Shown piece by piece: positions 1 through 8,085 of a stretch of 10,480 nucleotides of DNA. The position numbers were made by a program, and so were the translations under genes. The notes under the pieces are model-generated. The model was not told the DNA's origin. It was given only the letters and a program-made list of their open reading frames with translations, and made no database searches. The stretch is from an uncultured Spirochaetia bacterium (GTDB lineage: Bacteria > Spirochaetota > UBA6919), in assembly GCA_913053665.1 (NCBI GenBank), contig CAJXGR010000081.1, forward strand, positions 1 through 10,480, in the 5' to 3' direction. Within the stretch, counting starts at the first letter, position 1; each line of letters opens with the position of its first letter.

Positions 1-3000
1 TGGAAAACAAAACCCTGTTGCCAAGCTTAGTCCTTCCGAAGAGCAAAATCGTTTCAGACACGTTTTCCTTAAGTTCATCCAGATTTTTGCCAGTGAAGAC
101 CATCCTCTCATACTGTTTTTGGATGATCTACAGTGGGCTGACCTGGCCACCCTCTCACTTCTTAAAGAGCTGGTCACCGACCCAGACAGCAAGTATCTCT
201 TTATCATAGGGGCCTACCGCGACAACGAGGTCTCAGAGGATCACTCTTTAACCATCACTTTAAACGATATTCGTAAACATAGAGCGGAACAGGGAATCAA
301 ATCTCCTATCAAGCATATATTTTTAGGAGCCTTAAAGTCGGGTAGTATTCGAGATATTCTTAGAGACACCTTGCACTCTGACTCTGAGGACCTGGATCGC
401 CTGGCCGCACTCGTTGCCAATAAAACCCATGGAAATCCCTTTTTTCTGACCCAATTCTTAAGAACTTTATACGAGAAGGGTTTTATAACCTTTGACGTAG
501 ATAAAAGTCTCTGGACATGGGACTTAAAAAAGATACTCGATCAAGATTTTACTGAGAATGTAATCCATTTAATGATAGATAAAATACAAGAACTCACAGA
601 AGAGGCTCAGACTGTATTAAAGCTGGCATCCTGCATTGGGAAGACCTTTGACCTTAAGACTCTTTCTATTATCTACGGCAAAGATCTCGTTGGAACAGCC
701 CGTGACCTACGGGAGGTTTTATTCAGTCAACTAATCCTGCCTATTGGGGATGGTTACAAATATGTTGCAAACAATGAAGGAACCAACACGACTGCCCATT
801 TGTTGTTCTACAAGTTCATCCATGACCGTGTCCGGCAGGCGGCCTACTCTCTCATTGAGGAGAGTACCAAAAACAAGGTTCATCTCAATATCGGACGCTT
901 ATTGCTAAATAACTTGTACACAAAGGATAAAAGACTCTTCAGCCTGATGAACCATCTGAATGCTGGAAAAGACTTAATCACAGATGGTGATGAACGGCTT
1001 CGGATGGCGGAACTGAACCTTAAAGCGGGATTGCAGGCCAAAGCCTCTACAGCCTATGATTCAGCCTTAAAATACTTGAATATTGGGATTCATTTTCTCC
1101 CGGAAGACTGCTGGGCCCACCATTATGACTTAACTTTGGGATTATATTCAGGAGGAGCCGAGTCGGCCTGCTTATGTCATCACTACCCCCAAATGGAGGC
1201 TCTAATTGAGACAGCCATAAAACACTCTAACAGCCTTCTGGACCAAGTCAGATTCTTTAATATCAGAGTTCAGGCTTATATATCCCAACATAAAATGGCT
1301 GAAGCCGTGAACACCACACTGAAAATATCAAAAGACCTAGGGGTGACCATCCCTACAAAGCCCAGTCGCTTAGACATACTGATTTCATTTCTCAAAACAA
1401 AGTGGACTTTACGAGGGCAGAGTGTCGACGATCTAGAGACGCTCCCAGACATGACGGACCCTCATCTCCTTGTGCTAATAGATATTTATATTACGACGGG
1501 TTCAGCCATTTATTACACTGTCCCGGAAATTCTCCCCTACATGATATTTAAGTCTATTGTATTGTCCAATCGTCATGGCCATTCTCATTTAAGTTCTTAT
1601 GTTTACGCGTCTTACGGATTTATTTTATGTGGCGCCTTAGGGAACATCGATTTGGGATACCGTTTTGCCCAACTTGCTTTATACCTGAAGGATAAATACA
1701 ATGCCAAGGAGTTTACGGCCAAAATAAACCTCTTGGTCAACGTCTTTGCCATCCACTGGAAGGATCACCTCAAAGATACCATTTACCCCTTACTAGAAGG
1801 ATTTCAGGCAGGTGCTGAAACAGGAGACCTTGAATATGCCTGTAATTGCGCTCATAATTACTGCTTAAACCTCTTCCTAAGTTCCAAGGAGCTTTCATTT
1901 GTTGAATCAGAAATGGAGAAATACAATAAGTTCATCCATAAGTTCAAGCAAGAAAAGAACTTATGTGTCGGACAATTGCAGCGTCAACTTGTTTTAAACC
2001 TCCTGGATCGCTGTGACAATCCCCTCAGATTAGTTGGAGACAGTTTTAACGAAGACTTGACCCTGCCTACTTTGCTCTCTGCCAACGATAAGAATATGTT
2101 GGGTTATTTATACTATCATAAAATGATGATCTGTTATCTTTTCGAGGACTACGACGCGGCCTATGAAAACTGTATGGCCCTTCAAGACTACATTGACTCG
2201 CTCATGGGCTTAAACCTTGTTCCTCTCTGCTATTTCTATTATTCGTTAATCCTTTTGGCCTTGTATCCTAAATCCACAAAGGGTCAGCAAAGACGTTTCC
2301 TTAAGATCGTCCGACTGAACCAAAAGAAAATGAAGAACTGGGCAAATCACGCTCCCATGAATCATTTACACAAGTACTATCTTGTAGAAGCTGAACGAGC
2401 CCGCATCTTCTCAAAAAATGACCAGGCCATAGACTACTATGACAGGTCTATCGAATTGGCCAGAGAAAACGAATATCTTTGTGAAGAAGCTTTAGCCAAC
2501 GAGCTTGCGGCTAAATACTGGCTAAATAGGGGGAAAGAGAACTTTCTGGGGCTTTATATCAAAAAAGCTTATTACACTTACCGCATGTGGGGGGCGAAAA
2601 GTAAGATCAAACACCTGAAGAGCCGTTATCCACATCATTTGAATTCTCTATTTGAGAGGAGAAATCGGGATAAGACAAGTCCAGAAACAACAAATCAAAC
2701 CATCACAAGCACCACTCACTCAAAGTTATTGGATTTAGATAGTCTTATTCAATCGACTGAGAACGCTTTAACAGGCAATAAGTCTTCTGATTTGCTGACC
2801 AATCTTTTGAGGATTGCTGTTGAAAATGCCGGAGCCCAAAAGGGTTATATTCTTTTAGATAAAAATGGGCGATTGTATCTGGAGGCCGAATCCTCCGGAA
2901 CAGACTCTGTAAGGATGGTTCAATCCCTACCGGTCGATGAAATCAAGGATATTTCCACTGCCATCATCAATTATGTGTCAAGAACCCATACGGATGTGGT

Positions 3001-3976
3001 CCTTAATAACACGGGACAAGCCAATCCATTTGATCATGATCCCTATCTCACACGTAATCGGGCAAAATCTATACTCTGCTTGGCCATGGGAGATGAGGAT
3101 AAGTTCCTGGGTCTCATATATTTAGAGAATCAACTAACTACAGAAGCTTTTTCTTCCAATCGCCTGGGGGTCATGAGACTGTTAACACGATTTACTGCAG
3201 GAGCCATAGAAAGAGCCGTATTGATCCAGCAGGTCAATGAAAAACTCCAGGAATTGATGGTCAAGGAGCAGGAATCCTTCAGGATGAAAGACGAAATCAC
3301 AAGCAATATAGTCCATGAATTGAGGGCTCCACTGACCTCTTTACTTATGGGAATCGATTTTCTCCATGAGAACCTTAAAGAACTGTCCCTTGATGATGTA
3401 CACACCCGCCTTGAAGGGATGAGTCACGGCGGTCAGACGCTTATCAGGACTCTCAACCAGCTTTTAGACTTCTCCAGACTGGAGGCCAATCGTTATCCCT
3501 GTGAGTTGAGGCGGATCGATCTAAAACCCATATTAGACAATATTAAGAGGATTTATGAGCCTATGTGTGAGTCGAAAGGGATTCGGTTAAACATCTCTGA
3601 GACAAGTAATATGACCATTGAAAATGATCCCGTCCATATGGATCAGATACTCAACAACTTGGTGGCCAACGCCTATCACTATTGCGACCATAATGATATC
3701 CTTGTGGATATTGAACAGGACAGGGGTTGGCTAAACATCACTGTTTCGGACACGGATATTGGGACCAACCGACAAAAGTTCAATCTTATCTTTGAGCACT
3801 TCACCCACAAAACCCTGGAGGATCATAAATCCTCTGCCGCTCGCATTGGTCTTCACATGGTAAACAGCTTAACGGAGCGTCATGGGGGGAAAGTCACTGT
3901 CCAGAACAGTCGGGGGGAGGGATCAGCTTTCAGGATCACCCTACCCATTGAGTCTCAGTGGACACAAGCTTTATAA
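1..3976 (+). CDS. Hybrid sensor protein, C-terminal part: AAA ATPase - TPR-like - GAF - histidine kinase (5' partial)
   Basis: The open frame runs in from the left edge (first full codon at base 2) with no stop, so the start lies outside; 1324 residues are visible. In order: the end of an AAA/NACHT-like ATPase with Walker B ILFLDDLQWAD (bases 110-142) and, later, the HDRVRQAAYSLI block typical of this family (about 820-860); a long helical TPR-like region (about 860-2640); a GAF domain (about 2725-3230, block ENAGAQKGYILLD); a short coiled-coil linker; HisKA with H-box VHELRAP, phospho-acceptor His at 3314-3316; then HATPase_c to about 3950. No receiver domain follows and no membrane segment is visible, so it is probably cytosolic. 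In known proteins with this layout an N-terminal Ser/Thr kinase domain and Walker A precede the visible part. The N-box (NNLVANA) is present, but G1 reads DTDIGT and G2 reads ARIGLHM, so nucleotide binding may be weak. Its ligand and partner regulator cannot be told from the sequence. Confidence 0.92.
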   Translation, partial: GKQNPVAKLSPSEEQNRFRHVFLKFIQIFASEDHPLILFLDDLQWADLATLSLLKELVTDPDSKYLFIIGAYRDNEVSEDHSLTITLNDIRKHRAEQGIKSPIKHIFLGALKSGSIRDILRDTLHSDSEDLDRLAALVANKTHGNPFFLTQFLRTLYEKGFITFDVDKSLWTWDLKKILDQDFTENVIHLMIDKIQELTEEAQTVLKLASCIGKTFDLKTLSIIYGKDLVGTARDLREVLFSQLILPIGDGYKYVANNEGTNTTAHLLFYKFIHDRVRQAAYSLIEESTKNKVHLNIGRLLLNNLYTKDKRLFSLMNHLNAGKDLITDGDERLRMAELNLKAGLQAKASTAYDSALKYLNIGIHFLPEDCWAHHYDLTLGLYSGGAESACLCHHYPQMEALIETAIKHSNSLLDQVRFFNIRVQAYISQHKMAEAVNTTLKISKDLGVTIPTKPSRLDILISFLKTKWTLRGQSVDDLETLPDMTDPHLLVLIDIYITTGSAIYYTVPEILPYMIFKSIVLSNRHGHSHLSSYVYASYGFILCGALGNIDLGYRFAQLALYLKDKYNAKEFTAKINLLVNVFAIHWKDHLKDTIYPLLEGFQAGAETGDLEYACNCAHNYCLNLFLSSKELSFVESEMEKYNKFIHKFKQEKNLCVGQLQRQLVLNLLDRCDNPLRLVGDSFNEDLTLPTLLSANDKNMLGYLYYHKMMICYLFEDYDAAYENCMALQDYIDSLMGLNLVPLCYFYYSLILLALYPKSTKGQQRRFLKIVRLNQKKMKNWANHAPMNHLHKYYLVEAERARIFSKNDQAIDYYDRSIELARENEYLCEEALANELAAKYWLNRGKENFLGLYIKKAYYTYRMWGAKSKIKHLKSRYPHHLNSLFERRNRDKTSPETTNQTITSTTHSKLLDLDSLIQSTENALTGNKSSDLLTNLLRIAVENAGAQKGYILLDKNGRLYLEAESSGTDSVRMVQSLPVDEIKDISTAIINYVSRTHTDVVLNNTGQANPFDHDPYLTRNRAKSILCLAMGDEDKFLGLIYLENQLTTEAFSSNRLGVMRLLTRFTAGAIERAVLIQQVNEKLQELMVKEQESFRMKDEITSNIVHELRAPLTSLLMGIDFLHENLKELSLDDVHTRLEGMSHGGQTLIRTLNQLLDFSRLEANRYPCELRRIDLKPILDNIKRIYEPMCESKGIRLNISETSNMTIENDPVHMDQILNNLVANAYHYCDHNDILVDIEQDRGWLNITVSDTDIGTNRQKFNLIFEHFTHKTLEDHKSSAARIGLHMVNSLTERHGGKVTVQNSRGEGSAFRITLPIESQWTQAL

Positions 3977-4023
3977 GCAACCCGAATGATGAACTGAATG
4001 GATTCTCTTGTTTTTTTCTTGTT

Positions 4024-4063
4024 CCCTCTCCCTCTGGGAGAAGGTTAGGGTGAGGGCTCTTTT
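4024..4063 (+). repeat. CCCTCTCCC/GGGTGAGGG palindromic repeat, possible terminator
   Basis: Arms CCCTCTCCCT (4024-4033) and AGGGTGAGGG (4047-4056) pair at nine of ten positions around a 13-base loop. An alternative inner stem, CTCCC against GGGAG, is also possible. A short pyrimidine tail ending in TTTT (4057-4063) follows. The sequence matches a REP-like repeat that I recognise as widespread in environmental bacterial genomes. It lies 47 bases after the stop of the hybrid kinase gene and before putA, so it may act as a rho-independent-like terminator; the U-tract is weak. A degenerate copy in the opposite orientation is near 9075-9097. Confidence 0.6.
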
Positions 4064-4181
4064 CTCCAGATTATATAATGAACTCGTAGAACTTCCTTTA
4101 ATATAGTATCTTGGCATGTCTCATCCCTTTAATGGATTTCTACACTAACATGAATGGAGTCAGGTGTTCAGGATAATATAT

Positions 4182-4187
4182 GGGAGG
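4182..4187 (+). promoter_or_regulatory. Ribosome binding site deciding the putA start
   Basis: GGGAGG lies seven bases upstream of the ATG at 4195. An earlier in-frame ATG at 4180 overlaps this Shine-Dalgarno sequence and has no purine-rich site at a good distance of its own. I therefore choose 4195. No convincing -35/-10 pair was found in 4065-4180. TATAAT at 4074-4079 has no partner, because its -35 position falls in the repeat. Confidence 0.75.
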
Positions 4188-4194
4188 CGACTTT

Positions 4195-7161
4195 ATGATC
4201 ACAAAACAGGATATTGAAAACCGTATTCATCGACTGGGCCATGAAATCAACTCAACTATTGAAGGAGAGATTCCCTCTTTCTTTGATCAGGAAAGGTGGA
4301 AGGGGAAACTATTAGAGTGGGCCATGAAGGATCAAGTCTTCCGAACGCAGCTCCTGCGATTTATTGACGTCCTTCCAGCTCTCAAGAGTGATTCTCTAAT
4401 AGTAAAGATCCTCAAAGAGTATTTTACAAAGGATTCCAACACTCCTACATTTATCGAATGGGGCATCAAACGTCTTTCCAAGAGAGGTCTTATTCCCATG
4501 ATATCGGCTCGTGTGATCCGAGCCAATGTCCAACGTTTAGCCAGACAATTTATCGCTGGTAACGACCATCAGGATGCCCTATTACCCCTTGAAAGCCTTA
4601 GAAAAGACTGTCTGGCCTTCACTGTTGACCTGATTGGCGAAATGGTCTTAAGTGAAAGGGAAGCTCAGGACTATCAAAGAAGATACCTGAAGCTTCTTGA
4701 CTTCCTCCACGACAAGGTAAACCGATGGGATGAGAACCCAATTCTTGATCAGGACAGTAATGGCGAGATACCCAGACTGAATGTCTCCCTCAAAGTCTCC
4801 TCCTTCTACTCCCAACTGAATCCTATGGCGTGGGAACGATCTATTGAAGGAGCTAAAGAGGGTTTAAGACCCGTTCTCAGGAAGGTTATGGAGCTCAATG
4901 CTTCTGTCACCTTTGATATGGAGCATTATCATATCAAGGATTTAACGATAGCAATCTTTAAAAGCATCGTATCGGAGGACGAATTTAAAGACTTAAACCA
5001 TGTGGGTATCGCCCTTCAAGCCTATCTTAAAGACTCCCGTGACGACCTGATGGACATAATTCACTGGGCTGAATCCAATCAGAGGAGAATATCGATTCGC
5101 CTTGTCAAAGGGGCTTATTGGGATTATGAAACGGTAATCAACCGTCAGAAGGGCTGGCCTATCCCTGTCTTTCTCAATAAGCATGAAACAGACAGCAATT
5201 TTGAGGCTTTAAGCCATATTCTACTGGAAAACACAGGCTGGATCAATCCATGCATTGCCTCACACAACCTTAGGAGCCTTTGTCATAGTCTATCCGTTGC
5301 AGAGGCCATGAATCTAAGTAAAAATACTTTAGAGATTCAACTGATTTACGGGATGGCCGAACCGATACGGCATGCTCTCAAAGATATGGGCTATCGGGTT
5401 CGTATCTACACACCTGTTGGAGAGTTGCTTCCCGGCATGGCCTACTTCGTTCGCCGCATCCTGGAGAACACATCCAATGAGTCCATTCTCCGAAAGTCCT
5501 ATTCAGAGGGCCTATCCCTGGATGAACTTTTATCATCCCCTCAGAGCCAGTCACAAGAGCCTGCGACTAATCATATAGCCTCTACTAACAATTCTTACAA
5601 CAACCAGCCCCTCCTTGATTTCTCTGTTGAAGACAATCGAGAGAACATGATGAAAGCCCTCAAGAGGGTCAAAAAGCAATTAGGTCAAAAGTATCCTCTT
5701 TTTATCAATCATCACAAGGTCTGGACGGAAGAGCACACTCACTCCATCAACCCATCCAATCCTGATGAAGTCGTTGGTCAAGTATCATTAGCCACAAAGG
5801 AAAACGCTGAAAAGGCGATTGAAGAAGCAAAGGAAGCCTGGCAGTCATGGAGACGCATACCAGCTCAGGATCGAGCCGCCATACTCTTCAAAGGGGCTGA
5901 TCTAATGAGGAAGAACTACTTCGACCTGGCCGCTCTGGAAGTCTATGAAGTGGGGAAAACTTGGGCTGAAGCTGATGGAGACATAGCCGAAGCCATTGAC
6001 CACTTGGATTTCTATGCCCAGGAAATGATCAGGCTAAATGAAGCCCATCCACTCGGCAACTATCCGGGAGAGGACAATCGCTATATCTATGAACCAAAGG
6101 GCCTGGGATTGGTGATCTCACCGTGGAATTTCCCCTTGGCCATCCCCGTAGGGATGGTGGCGGCCAGTTTGGTCACCGGCAATTGTGTAATCCTGAAGCC
6201 ATCCAGTCTATCCCCCGTCATTGCTTATAAGTTATATGAGATACTCATGGAAGCAGGACTCCCAAAGGGTGTATTCCAGTTTCTCCCATGCCGTGGGGAT
6301 CACTTAGGCGACTATTTAGTTTCCCACCCAGACATTGACTTCATTGCCTTCACGGGATCCAGGGATGTGGGCTTAAATATCATTAAATTAGCCGGTCAAA
6401 CGTCCCCCACTCAAAGGAGTGTGAAGCGTGTGATCGCTGAAATGGGGGGTAAAAATGCTATCATAGTGGATGGAACAGCCGATTTGGACGAAGCCGTAAA
6501 GGGTGTTCTGGAGTCCGCCTTAGGCTTTCAGGGGCAGAAATGTTCGGCCTGTTCCCGTGTGATCCTTGTGGGTGACGTGATCCATGACTTTACAGACCGC
6601 TTAAAGGAGGCGATGGAGAGCGTGAAGATTGGCTCACCAGAGGATCCCGACAATTTCATGGGCCCTGTTGTGGATGGAAAGGCCCTTAAAAAGATCGAAC
6701 ACTACATCAGTCTGGGGAAGCAGGAAGGGAAAGTCATATTAGCCGGAAAGGCTTCTGACAAAGGCTATTTTATAGGCCCCAGTTTATTTACTGATATTCA
6801 ACCCGATTCCATCCTGGCTCAGGAGGAAATCTTTGGCCCAGTCTTAGCCCTAATACACTCTGAAACAATAGATCAGGCCATTGACATCGCCAACAATACG
6901 ATCTACGCCCTGACAGGAGGGATCTACTCACGAAGCCCCGGGAATATAGAGAAAGTCCGAGCCAATCTAAATGTCGGCAATTTATATATTAATCGGAAGA
7001 TCACGGGAGCCTTGGTCTCCAGACAGCCTTTTGGAGGTTTTGCCATGTCGGGTATAGGTTCCAAAGCGGGGGGGCCTGATTATTTAGTCCAGTTCATGAA
7101 TCCAAAGACCATCAGCGAAAACACCCTACGCCGTGGCTTTGCTCCACCCACCCATCGGTAG
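4195..7161 (+). CDS. putA: Bifunctional proline dehydrogenase / L-glutamate gamma-semialdehyde dehydrogenase (PutA, short type)
   Basis: Oxidises proline to glutamate in two steps: FAD-dependent proline to P5C, passing electrons to the quinone pool, then NAD-dependent oxidation of glutamate semialdehyde. The 988 residues fit the minimal PutA class (about 1000 aa), with no N-terminal ribbon-helix-helix repressor domain and no C-terminal extra domain. Residues 1 to about 115 form the helical arm. The PRODH barrel spans about 120-430, with EHYHIKD, RLVKGAYWDYE (Lys305), ASHNLRS and YTPVGELLPGMAYFVRR. A Ser/Gln/Asn-rich linker spans about 445-475. The ALDH part spans about 515-960, with SPWNFPLAIP, FTGSR, catalytic Glu749 in AEMGGKN and catalytic Cys783 in GQKCSACSR, plus EEIFGPV and QPFGGFAMSG. 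All key residues are present, so it should be active. The C-terminus after RRGFAP reads PTHR and stops inside a palindromic repeat (7150-7194), which therefore provides the end of the gene. The gene lies 218 bases after the hybrid kinase on the same strand, probably as its own transcript. The sequence shows no regulator. Confidence 0.96.
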   Translation: MITKQDIENRIHRLGHEINSTIEGEIPSFFDQERWKGKLLEWAMKDQVFRTQLLRFIDVLPALKSDSLIVKILKEYFTKDSNTPTFIEWGIKRLSKRGLIPMISARVIRANVQRLARQFIAGNDHQDALLPLESLRKDCLAFTVDLIGEMVLSEREAQDYQRRYLKLLDFLHDKVNRWDENPILDQDSNGEIPRLNVSLKVSSFYSQLNPMAWERSIEGAKEGLRPVLRKVMELNASVTFDMEHYHIKDLTIAIFKSIVSEDEFKDLNHVGIALQAYLKDSRDDLMDIIHWAESNQRRISIRLVKGAYWDYETVINRQKGWPIPVFLNKHETDSNFEALSHILLENTGWINPCIASHNLRSLCHSLSVAEAMNLSKNTLEIQLIYGMAEPIRHALKDMGYRVRIYTPVGELLPGMAYFVRRILENTSNESILRKSYSEGLSLDELLSSPQSQSQEPATNHIASTNNSYNNQPLLDFSVEDNRENMMKALKRVKKQLGQKYPLFINHHKVWTEEHTHSINPSNPDEVVGQVSLATKENAEKAIEEAKEAWQSWRRIPAQDRAAILFKGADLMRKNYFDLAALEVYEVGKTWAEADGDIAEAIDHLDFYAQEMIRLNEAHPLGNYPGEDNRYIYEPKGLGLVISPWNFPLAIPVGMVAASLVTGNCVILKPSSLSPVIAYKLYEILMEAGLPKGVFQFLPCRGDHLGDYLVSHPDIDFIAFTGSRDVGLNIIKLAGQTSPTQRSVKRVIAEMGGKNAIIVDGTADLDEAVKGVLESALGFQGQKCSACSRVILVGDVIHDFTDRLKEAMESVKIGSPEDPDNFMGPVVDGKALKKIEHYISLGKQEGKVILAGKASDKGYFIGPSLFTDIQPDSILAQEEIFGPVLALIHSETIDQAIDIANNTIYALTGGIYSRSPGNIEKVRANLNVGNLYINRKITGALVSRQPFGGFAMSGIGSKAGGPDYLVQFMNPKTISENTLRRGFAPPTHR

Positions 7162-7312
7162 GGGCGGATTTGAAACCCGCCCCTACCGATGGGTCGACCA
7201 GGTAGAACTTAAGACCAGCCTTCCTTTTGGCATAACCTTCATAGTTTGGGTCCATGAGAATCACGAACTGAAGGTCTTTAGCGTTCATGACAACGGGTTT
7301 CTTTTGTCCCAT
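7112..7312 (-). CDS. Small hypothetical ORF, antisense to the putA 3' end; doubtful or remnant
   Basis: An ATG at 7312 (minus strand) is preceded by a purine-rich AAGAGGAAAGAG. It opens a 66-codon frame beginning MGQKKPVVMNAKDLQF and running through DPNYEGYAKRKAGLKFYLVD. At that point the frame enters the palindromic repeat and becomes repeat-derived (VGAGFKSAP), ending antisense inside putA. The first 40 or so residues look protein-like, but I recognise no family. The in-frame extension upstream to a GTG at 7345 is repeat-like sequence. It could be the 5' piece of a gene whose 3' end was replaced by the repeat, or just noise. The opposite strand is also open here, which weakens the case. Confidence 0.22.
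   Translation of the reverse strand: MGQKKPVVMNAKDLQFVILMDPNYEGYAKRKAGLKFYLVDPSVGAGFKSAPTDGWVEQSHGVGCFR
7150..7194. repeat. Perfect 18-bp inverted repeat, GTAGGGGCGG...CCGCCCCTAC family
   Basis: Arms 7150-7167 and 7177-7194 are exact reverse complements around a 9-base loop (ATTTGAAAC), which can itself pair TTT with AAA. The core TAGGGGCGG/CCGCCCCTA belongs to a palindromic repeat I recognise from many environmental genomes; the outer CCCATCGG/CCGATGGG part is specific to this copy. The putA stop codon (TAG, 7159-7161) lies in the left arm. The hairpin is GC-rich but no T-run follows (GTCGACC comes next), so it may attenuate or protect the 3' end of the putA message rather than be a classic terminator. 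A related copy is at 9123-9165. Confidence 0.9.
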
Positions 7313-7320
7313 AAACTCTT

Positions 7321-7358
7321 TCCTCTTAGTTTCTCTGTGACTCACTGTCTCCGTGGCA
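7321..7358. repeat. Degenerate CTCTGTG-type intergenic repeat
   Basis: The stretch contains TTTCTCTGTGACTCACTG followed by TCTCCGTGGC, an imperfect run of the CTCTGTG/CTCCGTGG units. I recognise this as a dispersed repeat of many environmental bacterial genomes; its reverse complement reads CCACGGAGAC...CACAGAG. The match is by eye and imperfect. It overlaps the start of the doubtful antisense ORF and argues that the ORF's extended N-terminus is not real coding sequence. Confidence 0.45.
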
Positions 7359-7513
7359 TCCTATAAATTGAACTCACGTTAATATAGGGGTCGAGAACTC
7401 ATCCACTCTATCTACTGGAAGTCTTTAATCTTTCTTTTGAGAGGTTGCTTCAACATAATTGTAGGAAAAGACGTTTGGTTCTTGCCAATAAGCATGCTTT
7501 CTGATGGCCTTTT
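7359..7513. other. Intergenic, no gene seen
   Basis: This stretch completes the roughly 350-base gap between putA and the lipoprotein gene. It contains no supported ORF, no tRNA-like cloverleaf and no strong terminator. The only structure noted is a 10-base palindrome AAGCATGCTT (7490-7499) just downstream of the lipoprotein gene's end. On the minus strand no U-tract follows it, so a terminator role is unsupported. Confidence 0.5.
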
Positions 7514-8065
7514 TCACTTAGTCATTAGATTATGCTTTTTCCCATTAACTTCTTTTTCAATAAACTTGGAAAGATAGAACACAGCTTGAGTGAAAGACAG
7601 TTCTACTCCCCATCCATCAGCCATGACTTTCAAAGACACTTTATATAACTGCTTTTTAGACTTCCCATCAATAAAGTGAACCGTAAGGTATAAGAAATCC
7701 CTTCCATCCACAAACTTAGGGCCAGGCTTTACTTTGCTGAACTTAATATACAAACCCTTACCTTTTGACTTATCCGATTTGGATTTAGCCCCTGTAACGA
7801 CCTTACCAGATAATTCTTTTTTTGCATAACCTTGTAATTCAGTATTCAACTTCTTTAGATAACCCTTCCAATGACCTTTGGAATTGTATTTGTAGACCTT
7901 CCAGAGTCCTGTCTTTAATTTCAACCAGCCGATACGAACTTTCTTGTACTTCTTGAGTGATTGAGTCTTTTTGCTTCGTTCCTGGATGCCGTAATAGCCC
8001 CCTCCTCCACAGGAATTGAAAACAAGGACTGATATGACCAGGATAAGAACACTTAATCTCTTCAC
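7514..8065 (-). CDS. Lysine-rich putative lipoprotein of unknown function
   Basis: This 183-residue protein has a clear lipoprotein signal: n-region MKR, hydrophobic LSVLILVISVLVF, then NSC with Cys19 as the predicted lipidated residue, followed by GGGGYYG. Phe at -3 and Ser at -1 make a relaxed lipobox of the spirochaete sort. The start is GTG (8063-8065), chosen because a good AGGAG site sits seven bases upstream and because it gives the full signal peptide. The mature part is very basic. Residues about 25-120 are rich in Lys, including a KSKSDKSKGKG segment. The rest alternates probable beta strands (GLYIKFSKVKPG, DFLYLTVHFID, QLYKVSLKV) and ends in an amphipathic helix (FTQAVFYLSKFIEKEV). 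That order loosely recalls DUF4410-type periplasmic lipoproteins, a guess only. It is monocistronic, with no functional link to its neighbours. Confidence 0.85.
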   Translation of the reverse strand: MKRLSVLILVISVLVFNSCGGGGYYGIQERSKKTQSLKKYKKVRIGWLKLKTGLWKVYKYNSKGHWKGYLKKLNTELQGYAKKELSGKVVTGAKSKSDKSKGKGLYIKFSKVKPGPKFVDGRDFLYLTVHFIDGKSKKQLYKVSLKVMADGWGVELSFTQAVFYLSKFIEKEVNGKKHNLMTK

Positions 8066-8072
8066 AATGAGT

Positions 8073-8077
8073 CTCCT
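8073..8077 (-). promoter_or_regulatory. Ribosome binding site for the GTG-started lipoprotein gene
   Basis: On the minus strand AGGAG lies seven bases before the GTG start at 8065, near-ideal spacing. No ATG at a comparable distance exists, so the GTG start is well supported. Confidence 0.75.
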
Positions 8078-8085
8078 ATTAGATG

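Noticed and set aside
119..121. TTG at 119 as the start of the hybrid kinase gene
   Set aside because: It encodes a Leu inside the Walker B motif, and the frame is open to the left edge with conserved sequence.
4111..4139. TTGGCA at 4111-4116 as a sigma-70 or sigma-54 promoter for putA
   Set aside because: No acceptable -10 lies at 16-18 bases, and the GG-N10-GC pattern needed for sigma-54 is absent.
4180..4194. Upstream ATG as the start of putA
   Set aside because: This ATG overlaps the GGGAGG Shine-Dalgarno sequence that is ideally placed for the ATG at 4195.
7133..7366. 77-codon plus-strand frame across the putA end and the repeat
   Set aside because: It begins inside putA in another frame, runs through the palindrome, and ends in the CTCTGTG-type repeat; there is no start signal.
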